Source: Podochytrium sp. JEL0797
Taxonomy: Eukaryota; Chytridiomycota; Chytridiomycetes; Chytridiales; Chytriomycetaceae
DNA: 64,000 bases
Assembly: GCA_027596195.1 (NCBI GenBank)
Contig: JADGJG010000024.1
Location: 1 to 64,000, forward strand
Direction of reading: 5' to 3'
Shown here: piece by piece, positions 33,801 to 46,300 of the stretch
Position numbering within the stretch: position 1 is the first letter of the stretch
Layout of the letters: every line of letters begins with the position of its first letter
Translations under genes and position numbers: made by a program
The notes under the pieces: model-generated
Told to the model about the DNA's origin: nothing
The model's database searches: none
Seen by the model: the letters and a program-made list of their open reading frames with translations, nothing else

Positions 33801-36445
33801 TCGCACGTAGCGTACCAACTCTCCGAAATCGACCAACTCCTCGCCCAAGTCGAATCCCAAATCGCATACCTACGATCCCCCACCACCCAACAACAACAAC
33901 AATACACAGGCTACTCTTCCCCTTCCTTCAACCCCACCAACACAGCCATGAGCCCCACCTCAGGAGCCTACGCAATGCCCACCCTCCCCTCCTCCTTCGC
34001 AACGCCCGACCAACAATCCCGCATCCACGAGCTCGAAGTGCAACTCGAACATTTCAAAACGCAAACCGAAATGATGTCCCAAGAAATCGCCAAAAAGGAC
34101 CGCGTCGAAGAGATCCGCGCAGCCACATTGGAGAGCGCGAGTATGGCGAGTCCGTCGAGTCCGTGGCCTGCGGGCGGGGTGATGCGTATGGGTGGTGGCG
34201 GGAGTGTTGTTGGGTCGACGGGTGTGATGGCAGCGAGAGGGAGAGGGAATGAACCACCTGGAGTGTGGACTCCAGTGGAGAAGGATGGTGGACCTGTTTC
34301 CGCAGCCGAGTTGACGGTAAAGAAAAACCACCCCCCCTTTTTCGTGTATCCGTTCCTCCCCACATCTCTCATCCACCAAACCCACCCACATCGCAAAAAC
34401 AGAAACTCCTCTCCACCCTCCAAAAAACAACTCACTCCTCCACCCTCCGCACAACCCTCTCCCTCATCACCCTCCTCCTCGCCACATTCCTCTCGTACGC
34501 AACCCTCCACATCCACTGCGCCCACCCCCAAAACGAATCCACGACCCTCTGCCTCACCGCTGTGCCCATCTACACATCCCTCTCGTCCGCATGGCACACG
34601 GCGGCGCAGAAATTCGTCCTCGAAGTCGTCCCGTACACAACCGATTCTCTGCACCACGCGACCGTAGAAGTCGCACACGTCATTGACCGTGTAGACAAGA
34701 AAGTAAAATCGGACTGGGACCGTGCAGAACGCGAGCGGCTCGAAAAATCCGCTCGAGAGAAGGAACGTTGGGCGTTGGAGAAGGCGGAGAAGCTCGGCCA
34801 AGAGCGCGTGAAGGCGATGGAAGCGGAACTTATCGCGCGGGAGAAGGCGATGGTGGAGAAGTGGGAGGCGGAGGGGAAGCTTCGTGAGGCGGAGAGGCTG
34901 GGGAAAGAGGAGGAGGCGCGGAAGGCGCTGGAGGTTTGGGTTGAGGGGGAGAGGCGGAAGAGGGTGGAGGAGATGGAGAGAGCGGCGCAGAAGGTTCGGG
35001 TGGAGAGTGCGGAGAGTAAGAATGTTGAGGCGGTTCCGTCGGGTTCGCAGGATCAAGTGGTGCCGTCGTCATTGACGGTAGCATCTGTGTCTTCTGCTGC
35101 GTCGGTTGTTTCGGAGGCTGCGAAAGTGGTTGAGAAGCGGGACACGAATGTGGCGTTTAGCAGTGAATCCAGCAGCGCGAGTGCGACGCCAAAGTCGTCT
35201 CCAGTCGTCTCGGGTTCTGCTGGTAAGTGATGTTTGTGTGTGATTTCTAGTACTATTTGCTAAACAGACCAACGCACGCCAGCTTCCTCTGCAGCGCCTT
35301 CGTCTTCGGCGCCCGTATCATCGTCTACAAGCGCGACAGCATCAGCAACCACCGCAACAATAGCGACATCCATAGCCTCGCCACCCGTGGTTGCCGCGTC
35401 CGCCTCCAAACGCCCCTCGATTGTTGATGGCGGGTCGGCCACCCCACTAGCACCACCCACCGCGCCCAAAATGACGGGCGCCCCACCTCCACCGAGTGTG
35501 CCGAAAGCGCAACGACCGCCTGCACCCCCCGTGGCAGGAGCAGCAGCATCATCGGCGGTGTCGTTGTCGAAAGAAAGTAGTCCGGCGGGAGCTTCCTCGA
35601 GTGTTGTTGAACCTGCGGTGGAGTCTGTGTCGGAGTATATCGCCTCGACGGCGGTCTCGTCGCCATTGTCCGAGTCTGAAACTCGAGCTCAACCCGGTGG
35701 TCCAGCCACCACTGCAGTTTCAATCGCGTCGGTTTCTATCACTGAGTCTACTACAAGCGCAAGCACAAAGATTGTATCAGCACAGACGAGCAGTGCAACA
35801 ACGGAAACAAATGCGTCCGATTCATCCGCCGCGACTTTAACCACCACGGCGTCTCCCGACACAAAATTGGCGAGTGGAACCTCATCAGTTTCTTCATCCC
35901 CGTCAATTTCGTCACCACCATCCACAACTTCGACTTCTACTTCGACTACGGCGTCATCGACCACGGCCATTTCGTTGCCAACGGGGGGATCCGAAACACT
36001 CACGACGGATGAAAACGTGAGTGATTTCACGGCCATCAAGGCAGTATCAGCTGGAGTCTCTGCCTCCGCTGGCGCAGTGACGAGTGTATCTGCGTCACCA
36101 TCGTTGTCAGGGCCAACAGCCCCGGTGTATACTGGATCCATCGTTGGCGGAGACGCGGTGACGAGTGAATCCGAAGTGGAGGAAGGGTATGAAGGCACGC
36201 TTTCGGTGGCGGTTGCAACGCCTGTAGTGGTGGCAGGAGTTTCGGGAGAGGAGAGCGAAGTTTTGGAAGAGACGGAAGAGGGTGGAGATTGGCATGACCA
36301 GAGTGGGACTGAAACGGGAGTGTCTGTTGCAACGGCAACATCAACAGCATCTGCTGATGCTGAGGTGGATACGGAGACGGAGACGGAGACGGGTGTGGGA
36401 GGAACGGAGGAGGAAGATGAGGGTGGAGTGAGAAATGAACTGTGA
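30900..36445 (+). CDS. Double-MATH-domain, coiled-coil, single-pass membrane protein
   Basis: Six exons (30900-31302, 31364-31618, 31963-33648, 33709-34316, 34403-35222, 35268-36445) with phase-consistent GT-AG introns give 1,649 residues. Order: Pro-rich N-terminus (MTPPPPPPPKAAAK), first MATH/TRAF-like domain spanning introns 2-3 (YKWNIS, DFSTLSDEKIVSPPFG, WQMVVYPNGAAG, MYLSAFLRP), second diverged MATH-like domain (SFTWDLHN, IQSPSFGPAPDCWTISLVPN, GGFLEP), coiled coil, a further coiled coil, a hydrophobic helix (LRTTLSLITLLLATFLSYATL), a highly charged coiled coil, and a Ser/Thr/Ala-rich tail. MATH domains bind peptide ligands, often in ubiquitin pathways, but no BTB, USP or RING partner is seen. 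Function is unknown; a membrane-tethered adaptor is a guess. The first ATG downstream of the promoter region, at 30900, was chosen. Confidence 0.8.
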
Positions 36446-36689
36446 ATGTGTGCGAACCGCGAGAAAGAGAAAAACGAACGTGAAGGATAATACTGCTGGC
36501 TGGGCTACTTTATTTTTTTTCTTTTTTCTTTACAAGTAAATGAATTAAGGTTAATCAAGAGAAGGGGGAGAACGTCTTCCTTTCTTGGGTGTAGGTGAGA
36601 TTGCTGCGAGAATTTGCGGAAATCAATTTCATCGGCGATCTCCATCCAGATCTTCATGAACGAGCAGCGGATCAGCGGCGACAAGGGGC
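36446..36689. other. Short intergenic spacer
   Basis: T-rich 3' region of the MATH gene and upstream region of the F-box gene. No motif was recognised. Confidence 0.6.
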
Positions 36690-36695
36690 TTGGCG

Positions 36696-39684
36696 ATGGT
36701 GAGAGCTATTCCCCTAGAGCTCCTAGCTAAGACTTGTCCTAGACACGCCACGCACTCTTCTGCCCTCACGCTGTGTTGCCCTTGTGCTGCGCCATGCGCT
36801 GCGCCAATCGAACGAAAGCACCGAGCTTCTCCTTGTGTGCCGAAAGTGGCTGCGTCTCGGCGCCGCGCAACTCTACCGCGCACTGCACTTTGACGCTGCC
36901 TTTGGTGCGCGGCGCCTCGCGCGCCTGACAACCACGCTGCTCGACAAGGACGCACTGCTGCCCTATGCCCTGTTTGTGCGCAGTGTCGCTGTTGTGTCTT
37001 CTAGGGACGCTTCCCTAGTGTCTTCCATAGTGTCTCCTAGCGACGCCTCTCTAGAGGTTTCTCTCGAGTCCCCTAGCAGCCCACTCCAGTCCCCTAGTCA
37101 GACACTCGATGAATCCATCCTCATTGGCGACATCGACACGCTTCTACAGCTCACACCGCATCTCGCCTCATTTGCCTGGACCGCAGACCCCGCCGCCACG
37201 TCCGTGGTGCTCCACTCTCTGGCCGACCACGCAAAGCGCCTCACGCGGCTGTCGCTCAGAGAGTGTCCGCTGGCTTCGGATGCCCTGGCTGTGGCCCTGT
37301 GCCATTCGTGCGTGCGTTTGACCCACGTCGATCTGTCCTTCACCCTGCTGTCGCCCAGAGCCGCCGTTTCCATTATTGCCCTGCTGCCACATTTGGTGAC
37401 GCTGAACATGGAGGGCCTGGAGGCCCACGAGATCGATTTCTGCAATGACTATCTGGACAGTTCCCCCTCCTCCCCGCGGCCCTTGCGTCTCCTGAACCTC
37501 AGAAACTGCGTTGCTCTCAGCGATTCCCACATCCGCTCCATAGTTCAAATCTGTCCGCTCCTCGACGCTATTCTGATTGACGGCTGCTCCTCCCTGTCCA
37601 ACGACGCCGTCGTCGCCATTTCCCAGGCTTGTCCGAATCTGCATTCTCTGGACATGAGTTTCATCCCGGCCCTCTCGGATCTGGCCATGTATTCCATTGC
37701 TCTCTGTCTGTCCGATTCGATTCGATATCTGGCCCTGTCGGGCTGCGCGAAAGTCGGACCCGCCGGCGTCCAGATGCTGATTGACAGGGCCTACGCACTC
37801 AAAAGGACAACCGGTGCCTTGAAGCAGCTCGTTCTGCACGGATGCTTGCTCATTCTCGACAGCTATTTATGTGCCTTCGACGATTCGAGGACCGGCGAGT
37901 TGGAGTGCATGTTGGAGGAGGCCGAAATCATGAAAGCCGTGGGCGCCTCTGCTGCAACTATTTCTCCCCCTCGAACCGTTGCAATTTCCCCACCGCGGCC
38001 CCATGCACTATTCGATTCAGAAATGGACGCGTTCGCTACCCCCTCTGCGGTTCATGCGTCCTCAAGATCCTTCGCAACAAATCCCCCCAAATCCCCCGAA
38101 GACTATAACCTCGACTCGACCGAACTCTGGATGCTGGCGTCCTACAACATGCGTGCCCAAATCAACCCCACGAGTTTCGAACCCACTCTATTTACAAACA
38201 CGGCCGATTCTGTTTCAAGCGGGAGCAGCACTCGCTCAAGCGTGCTTTCCATGGAAACAATTCACGAACCCCCGCCGCCTTCTCCCTCTCCCGCTGCCAA
38301 AGAGCTCAAACGCATGAGTTCGCATTCGAGTTCGAGCACAGTGACCCTTTCAAACAGCGGAACCTCGAAAGGAACGAGGCTCCCAACCCCGGGCGTTTCC
38401 GCACCCACCACCACGTCCAAACTACCTGCGACTTCGAAACTGCGTGAATCCGTGCTCGCCAAAACCCACCGCAGCACCGCTCCCAACTCTGCCCTTGCCC
38501 CAAAATCATCTTTCCTCCCGTCTCCGCGACCCTCTCGAACCTCCACCCCAACCCCTTCCACCTCTTTCAAAGCTCCCTCCAAAATCAACTTCAACGCCTC
38601 CACCAACAAACCAAACTCGATCCGAACCCCACTCGCAAAATCCGGATCCCGCATCTCCGCCATCACCCTCTCGTCCTACAGCCAGCCGCCTCCCTCCAAA
38701 GACCCCGCTTCCTCTTTCTCCACCCGCTCCGCCACACCCACGACCACGACTACTACCGCAAGTTCCGGATACAAACCACGCACGTTCAAGAAATTCAACA
38801 ACGACACGGCCACAGAATACGTGCCCTCAAAACCTCCCCCATCCCGTTCTACCGTAACAAGCACCCCATCTCGCCTCGGAACCCCGCAACCCACCAGCAC
38901 CGCCGCCCCTCGCAGCACCCCGTCTGCCTCGTTCAAGCCAGGCTCCTCGTTAGCCCGACTCGGTGGCGGACCTAGGAAACCACTGTCCTCCTCAACGTCC
39001 TCCCCGGCATTCACACCCTCACGCACCCTCCCCGTCCCCTCTTCCTCCTCCCTCGCCTCCACAACCACCACAACACCAGCCCCAAAACCACGTGGCCTCG
39101 GAAGCGCACTCAAACCCCCACCCAGCTCCACATTCACCCAACCCCAACCCCCCACCCCTCACTCCACCACCTCCGCCCAACTCATTCAAGGAGACCTCGA
39201 CGCCTCCTTCCTCGTCACAAGCCCCACCTCCCTCGACTCCCCTACCACCCTCCAAGAACCCGACACAGACCCCGACTCCGGGTTCGACCGATGGCGACGA
39301 CGAAGCATGAGTCTCGGAAACCTCTCTACAACAGGTCTCCCCGTCTCTGCAGCGGCATCATCAACCCCCACCAACAAGACCCCAGGCCGCGCGACCCCCA
39401 CCGCCACCACAACTCCATCCTCAGGCCTGGACCGATGGCGCCGCACCGTCCACACCACCGCATCACCAGCACCCCCCAGCACCGGGTTGGACAAATGGAG
39501 GAAATCAGTGTCAAGCGAAGACTTGGGTGTATCCGCCGCGAGTCCTACGGGAGGGTTGGATCGGTGGAGGAAGAGTGTTGGAGCGGGTGGGAGTGGGATT
39601 CCTGGGCCTGGTGCGAGTGGTGGGAGTACTGGTGTTGGAGGTGGGAATCTTGGGAGTCGGTTGAGACCGACGCGGTTGCGATGA
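36696..39684 (+). CDS. F-box/LRR (AMN1-like) protein with repeated G-D-W-R tail motifs
   Basis: The main frame, open from about 36727 to 39684, encodes LLLVCRKWLRLGAAQLYRAL (second half of an F-box) and then Cys-rich LRRs (LTHVDLSFTLLSPRA, RLLNLRNCVALSDSHI, LIDGCSSLSNDAV, LHSLDMSFIPALSD, YLALSGCAKVGPAGV) as in AMN1/FBXL proteins. A very long Ser/Thr/Pro-rich tail ends in four GFDRWRR / GLDRWRR / GLDKWRK / GLDRWRK motifs. The first half of the F-box (MVRAIPLELLAK from the ATG at 36696) is in another frame, so a short intron or frameshift around 36725-36785 is unresolved. Expected role: substrate receptor of an SCF ubiquitin ligase. Its 3' end is duplicated at 61449-61877. Confidence 0.75.
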
Positions 39685-39961
39685 AGAAGGAGGAATGATT
39701 GGGCTGTTTTTTGTTAATTGTTTTTTTTTGTCTGTTTTGCATTTTAAGTAGTACCCATGAAGAATAGAGGTGGTTTTATTTTTACTGGGAGCGCGTGTTT
39801 CTGTTTTGAGCCACGGTGCAATCAATATCTAGATTTGGCAAAAAAAGAGGTATGTATATCTTAAATTTTGTTTTGATTTCACTGTGCGTCTTGCTGGAGA
39901 AGCAACTTCGCTGACCTTCAGTTTCGAACCTTGATTTGAAATCGACGAAAAAACCTAGTTT
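39685..39961. other. 3' flank of the F-box gene up to the tandem array
   Basis: The first about 95 bp (to about 39778) match the duplicated tail at 61800-61877. The rest is AT-rich unique sequence reaching the left edge of the 9.5-kb unit. No gene, terminal inverted repeat or target-site duplication was recognised. Confidence 0.6.
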
Positions 39962-40392
39962 AGTACTGTCCCATATTATTGAACGGAGTGCGTCGTTTTC
40001 CCATCTTTTTTTTGTATTTTCAGTATCGCACAATGGGGGTTTGGAGAAGGAAATTATGAGACAATGGATTGTGAAAATAAGTTGGACCCCATCAGATCAA
40101 GACTATCAGAGCTGTTTCTTCTCATCTCTGCGAATCTCCGCCATACACGGGCTGGCAAGTCTGGAAGAGTCGAGACTGGCACAAGAAACCTGTGGCAAAA
40201 TAAGATTGCCTCAACAGCAGGCCTAAACAGCCTCGCTGCTTAGGGTCTATTGTGCCGCCTCTTCTTTGATGGACTTGCCAACGCGTTGATTTGCGAATCT
40301 GTTAACCCTTAAAATGGGGGTTTTCATTTTCGAAGCTTCCCACGACACAGCATATCGTGTGAATTTTAAAAATATTCCTCGTCAAAGCCAAC
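39962..40392 (+). promoter_or_regulatory. Leader region of the Fanzor gene, copy 1
   Basis: 431 bases before the ATG. It contains a T-run ending TTTTCAG at about 40021, which could be a 5'UTR splice acceptor, and a strong hairpin at 40222-40244. A 60-residue open stretch lies at about 40040-40226 but has no recognisable features. Confidence 0.4.
40222..40244 (+). other. Leader hairpin, copy 1
   Basis: CCTAA-A-CAGC, loop CTC, GCTG-C-TTAGG: a nine-pair stem with one A/C mismatch and a three-base loop, about 150 bp before the ATG. It would fold in RNA or single-stranded DNA. It is identical in copy 2. Role unknown; it may be part of a structured noncoding RNA. Confidence 0.6.
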
Positions 40393-43300
40393 ATGTTCCC
40401 ATTCACTGGTGGTGCCAACAAGGACAAGGGCAAGGGAAGAGCAACCGCGACTCTTCAGAATGATTACATGGACGTTGATCGTGAAAACGAGATTGTATGA
40501 CTTGGCGTTTACATTCTTTTGGTGATTGTGAATTGACTTGTTTTTGTTTTGATTCGAAACAGGAAAACGCGAATGCTTCCGCACTGGCTCTTGGGATTCA
40601 TTTTTCTCGAAATCCTGATTCTCAGGAACCTGGGTTCCCGTATGGTTCCAGCTCTGGGTCCGGGTCCGTGTCGGCTTCCGCGGCATCTAATTCCGTCATC
40701 CCACCTCAAAAGAAGCGCAAAGTCGCCACAGTAATCCTTGACCAGTTCACGAAGCCGAACCAGAAAGCAAACGTTATCAACAACGTGAGTTTACACATTC
40801 CCAAGAAACCCCCTGTTTAACTCCGTACTCGTTGACCAGTTCAAGAAGCCAAACCCGAAAGCCAACGCGAGCAACAATGTATGCCAAGCACCTTCCACCC
40901 CCCTATTAAAATTGTACCAGTACATTGTTTCAGAACCAAAGGAATCAACGCGATCGTATTCTTGTACTTTCGACGGCTGTGGGAAAGTGCTCACGTCTGC
41001 GAGTGGGATGAAGAGTCATATGAAGAGCCATCCAGAATTCAACGGCCCGCCTACGGTGAGAAGACTTGATTGCTGTGCTTTATCTTTTGTTGATCACATG
41101 TTTCCAGGTGACTGTCGTGGCAGCTTCAGGCGAGACGATCAAGTTTTGTTGCTCTGCATGTGACCAATGTCTCGCGACCGCAGCCAACCGTTGGACTCAC
41201 TTCCAGAAGATGCATGGTGATGATGGTGTAGAGCCCCTCTTTGTGAGTTGTTTATTTCTTTGTGGTTACAAATGTTCACCCCCCCCCCTTTCAACATTCG
41301 ACACAGACATTCACGGAAGCTGCCAAGAAAGAGACAAAGACTTTTCCTTGTCCCCATTCGACGTGCCCAGAGAAATTCACGTCTGCTAACCAACTCAAGA
41401 AGCACCGCCAAAACCGCCACAAGGAGTTTTTTGGACCAGCCATCAAGCCACCAGCCGTCCCCAAGAAGCCTCTTTTGATCTTGGAAAGCGTCCATAACTG
41501 GATTCACGCTGCTGACAAGGATGAGTTCAAGCCGTCCGTTCGAGATTTCTACCATTTCTACTTCTCAGCGACTGCCCTCACGGATTCTCGCGCTCTTGCC
41601 GCCGAAGGAAAAGCGGCGACACTCAATGTGAGTTATTTCATTGAGCAAGGGAGCCAATGAATACGATCAGTTTCTCATTATTGCCCACTGTTTCGCAGGT
41701 TACTGCCAAATTGAGCCACGAACAATGCGTCATGAGGATGAACGACCGTTATCGCGAAATTGTCAAAAAGCAGCCGTACCAAGCCGAGATTTATGTCATC
41801 CTCGCGCGACTTGTTGATGAATTCGGTGACTCTGTCGAGTTTGTCTTGACGTTGGTCCACGCGCTCTGCGACATCAACGGTTTTCGTGGGCCAAAGGCAC
41901 AACACGGTCTCTTCTGCGACAGTGTCGCTCGTCCTTCGGCGTCGATTGTGGAGGAATCGAAGGTCCCAGTTTTTGATTTCACTCGCGACAAAATCGAAGT
42001 CATCCTCGAAACTTTGCGGGGCTTGGTGGCTGAACGTATGCAGCGGTTTACGAACACTGGCGAAGTAGAGCCCAAGATTGAGTGTTTGGTATTGCTGGGG
42101 ATGGAGCACATTCAAGAATGGTGAGGACTTGGCTTTTTTTTTGAGAAATTTTTTTTGATTTCGATTTCTCACACCTGCTTTGTTTTCAAGTCCAGGAAAC
42201 CTTGTTGAAAACATCCAACGCGACTCCATCCAAAATATCTGCAAGTCTCGTCCTCCTCTGGCCCTTGGCTCTGGCTCTGCAGCAAGCTGCTCCACTGTGC
42301 CCCAGTGCATCCTTGGTTCCGGGTCAGATTCCCAAAACCCAGTGTCCTCTGGTTCTGCCGCAAGTTGCTCTACTGCACCCCAGTGCAGCCTTGGTCCCAC
42401 CTCTGCCGCCGCAGCTGACGCGTCTGGGCCCCGCCAAAAGATTTGCCAAATCAACGGTGATAAATTCATGGGTTCTTGCGTTGTCGGATTTTTCGACGCC
42501 ACCAAACCAGACGAGGTCTTCACGGTCGTCACTTGGTCTGATGCTTCCATCCCCACTGCCTCCTGCATCAAGTTGGTCAACGACGTGGCCCAATGTCTCT
42601 GTGGCATGCAACCCCCTCCAGAAGATGTGACACTCGCAATCGGCGAAATCAAGCAGATGTGTGGCTTGGATTTTTCCGCCCCATTCCTCGGTCACCTCAC
42701 CCCCCAGTTACGCGAAATCAACGACTGCCTCTTTTCCTACAACTTGTACACGCTGCTGTGCGCTGGTTGCAAATTGGAAGGTGTTGCTGCCATTGGGAGA
42801 GACGCGCAGGACTTCTGGGGTGTTGGAGGGCAATTCTCCGCGAAGGAGGACCAAGGGTGGTTTGGGAGGATGCAAGAGTTCCAAGTGCATGTGTCATCGT
42901 ACCTCCACAACGCCACGCTGAGCTACACCCCGGACTTGAAGGACTCGCTCGCTGGGAAGCAGGGTTTCACACCGTCGATGAAGCGAGTCGTCGCTCGAAT
43001 TCTTCTCGATGAAATTGCCTCGAACCCTGTGCTGTTCAAGTTGTTCTCCGAACACGACCGTCCAAGCGCGATGCGTCGCGTGTTTTCCCACATGAAGGAG
43101 GACATTGTGGGGAATTCTGTGGGCAGTGCGAAATGGGCGCGGTGCCTCGGGCTCTTCTCGGACTTTGATGATCTTCAAATGCACCGCGCCTCGGACAAGA
43201 TGGTCGTTGGTTGCATGTGGGGTGGCATGGGGTGGAACGAGCCCGTCAAATTCGACAAGAAGGAGATGCAAGATATGATCAAGAGTCGAGCTGCTGATGG

Positions 43301-46300
43301 GATTCGTCTTGGGTTTGGATTCGAGAAAGTTTCGGACAAGAAGCCGGAGAGGAGACACCCCAAGGTGGAGGAGGAGAATGGTTCGGATGAGATTGGGTTG
43401 TTTGTTGGTGGTTCTCTGGTCCCGTACGACGAGTTTTGCAAGATCCACGCGGCAGCTCGAATGCTGGTCGAGTCTGGTGTTGTCCTACATCAAGGGCTCA
43501 TCAAGGGACTCCAGCGTTTGGACAAGACCCTACAGTCGTTCCCGAACCTCAAGTTCCTGCATTGCTTGACGAGGACACTGGCTCGGATTCCCAACTGTTT
43601 TGCTGTTCCTTGTGCCATAGTTTTTCAGGGCCGGACCCAGTCCGGCGTGAGCACCTTGAGCACCATGCTGGATTCTCTCGAGGCGAAAACCAAGTCCATC
43701 CCCCAAGAAGCGAAGCTCGAGGCTGTCAAGTTGAAGCTCGGTGTTTCCAACTTGGAGGATTGGCAAGCAGTCTTGGTTATCCACGAGGACCCCGCAACAC
43801 GCGTTCGTCAACTCATCAAAAGCTACTTTGTCGTTCCACGCTCGAGAAATCAGGGCTCCATGACCACGACCCAATTTGATGCAGCATCTGTCGAGCGTAT
43901 GGTGGGGGCAGGGGTGTTGTTCGAAGGAGGAGGGGTGATGATTTCTTATTTGGTCGCAGGTGTGAAGTACGTTGGAGTTGTGAAATTGGGCGAGAAGCAG
44001 ATGGGGAAGCTTCGAGAGGCTGCGGACAAGTATCGGACAACTTTGGGACCTATCAGTGCGTTTGATTTGAAGTCGAAGGATCCACCAAAGCACTCCAAGG
44101 GAGCGGAGGTGTCGGTTGCGATGGATGGTGGTTGGGAAGATGTGGGAGCTGGTGGGTGGAAGACGGTCGCGCCCGACGCGGGTGCCAAGGTTCGCACAAA
44201 CTGGCTCGAGTCCGAAGTATCCTTCGAATCCAGCTCCCCTGTCATTCACATCGGCAAGTCGGTGCACACGTCGTTTCACGACCTCACTGACTTGATCGGC
44301 AAGCTGGTCCACTCCGATGTCATCAAATCTCCCTACTTTCAACCCAACTGCTCTACTACCACTTTGGCCCTCAACTGCTTTCTGTCCTTGTACAGTCCAT
44401 ACAAACGCATGGATACCAAGACAGTCGATGTCGCACCAGTTCGTCGCACGAAAGCGGAGATGGAGGAGTTGTGTGTTGCCGTGAGATCGTTCAAGTCATT
44501 TCAGCGATCGGGCGCACTCCCGCAGTCACTCGCGAGTGTCAAGAATCCATCAGTGACCTTCATGGTGGATCTCAACCACGCGTCCAAGGCAGATGCTGCT
44601 CTCACGAGGGTCCACGGAACGGAGGTTGCTGCTTACATTCGTGTTCCAGACACCATTAGCGACTTTTTCACGCTCAAAACAAACCGCGACACTCCTGACG
44701 ACAACTGCAAGCAGACCACCTACCGCAGAGCCACTCTTGTTGCCGCGTCACCCAAAACGCAGCCGGAAACGTCTCCGAAAACGCCACCCGAAACCAACAA
44801 GGTCCGCTTCCACCCCAAGGACCGTCACTCTTTGTCGATCGGAAAGATTGTCTTGGGAGCGGCGCAACTCATGTTCAAAGCGCTCAAGGTGATCCAGCCT
44901 CCACACCTACGACTGCTACCTGTGAAGAAGAATGCGAAGGAGAAGGAGAAGGAAAAGGCGAAGGAGAATTCGAACAGTTTCTCTCTTCTTGGTTTGTGTA
45001 ATTTTATTCGGATTCTTTTGTTGCAACACTGTCTGATGATGAATATCTGGCTCTTTTTTGCAGCCGATGACGACGTTATGCCCACAGATCAGGCCCATTC
45101 CACCGACAGGTCAAACGAGAACCGTTGCTCTCTTCTTGGTTTGTGTGATTTTTATTCGGATTCTTTTGCTGCAACACTTTCTGATGTCACGAATTCCTTG
45201 TTCTTTTTGCAGTCGATGACAACGCCATGTCCACGGATCTGGCTGATTCCACTGACAAGCCAACCAAGAAGCTTGGAACTCCGATTCCTAAGGCGCCACA
45301 TGGTTTGTCTTGTTGATTCTTTTTGATTTGGTTTCGTTGACTCAATGCTAATTCTGTTTTTTCCCAGCGCCACCTTCCGTGCCTCTCGCTGAGCCCGCTG
45401 ATACCAGCGCTGAACGTTCAACGACGCTCGAGGACATGCATACGCATTACGTGATGCCCGGGAATCACGAGGCGAATACGGTGTTGGGGATCTCTGGGGG
45501 TCTCATTTTCACGGGTGCGTGCGTTTTTGACATGTCATTTTTTTATTTACAAACAAACGGTCTGATGCAAACTCCCTTTCCACAGTGTCAGCCAACAACT
45601 TTACGTTGCTGAATTCTGAGGCCCATGTCGACAAGAAAAAGAACAAGAAAAAGAAAGCGAACATGATGGACGTTGATGTGAACGAGGCGGAGGCTCATGT
45701 TGAGGCAATTGATGCTGTCGATGCCGCTTTGGCAAATGCGCCCGTGATGCCTGTGAACGCGGGTTCCGAGTCGAATCCGGTGTGCACGAAGATTGTCAAA
45801 CTGGAGGAAACGTATGGAGCGAGTCTCGCCATCGCCGGGTCCGTGACGGACCTCCGCGAGTTCAACGACCGGATCGTTCGGAAGGTTCTGTTGATGGGAG
45901 ATGCCGCGAACGGAGAAACGATTTCCGTTAACTGCAGCACCGGTGTCGTGGAGGTCGAGCAAGTCGGTGCAGCAGCTCCAGTGGAACACGAATTCGTGCG
46001 GGTCTTAAAGGACTTTGTCGGGAAGAGGGGGGTTCTTGCGAGTTTGAAACCATTGGACAAGTTGGCGTTCGAAACTCTCGCGAGTGCCTCCGTTGACGCG
46101 AATGAGTTACTTGGGATTCTGAGGATATCTGTCAGAGACTCTCGTCTGCTTGCCTTTGTCCAGTTTGTGTACAGCTTGGAGGACATTGACCATGCCGACA
46201 GCAGCACGCTCAGCCTCGTCTCCATGATTGCCCTCTTGACCAGCACCAGCAACACTCTGATCAAGTCCATCTCCGTGTCCAACAACTCTCCATCTGTTCA

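Noticed and set aside
37168..37839. Minus-strand open stretch over the LRR region
   Set aside because: Antisense of the leucine-rich repeats; no start context and no domain.
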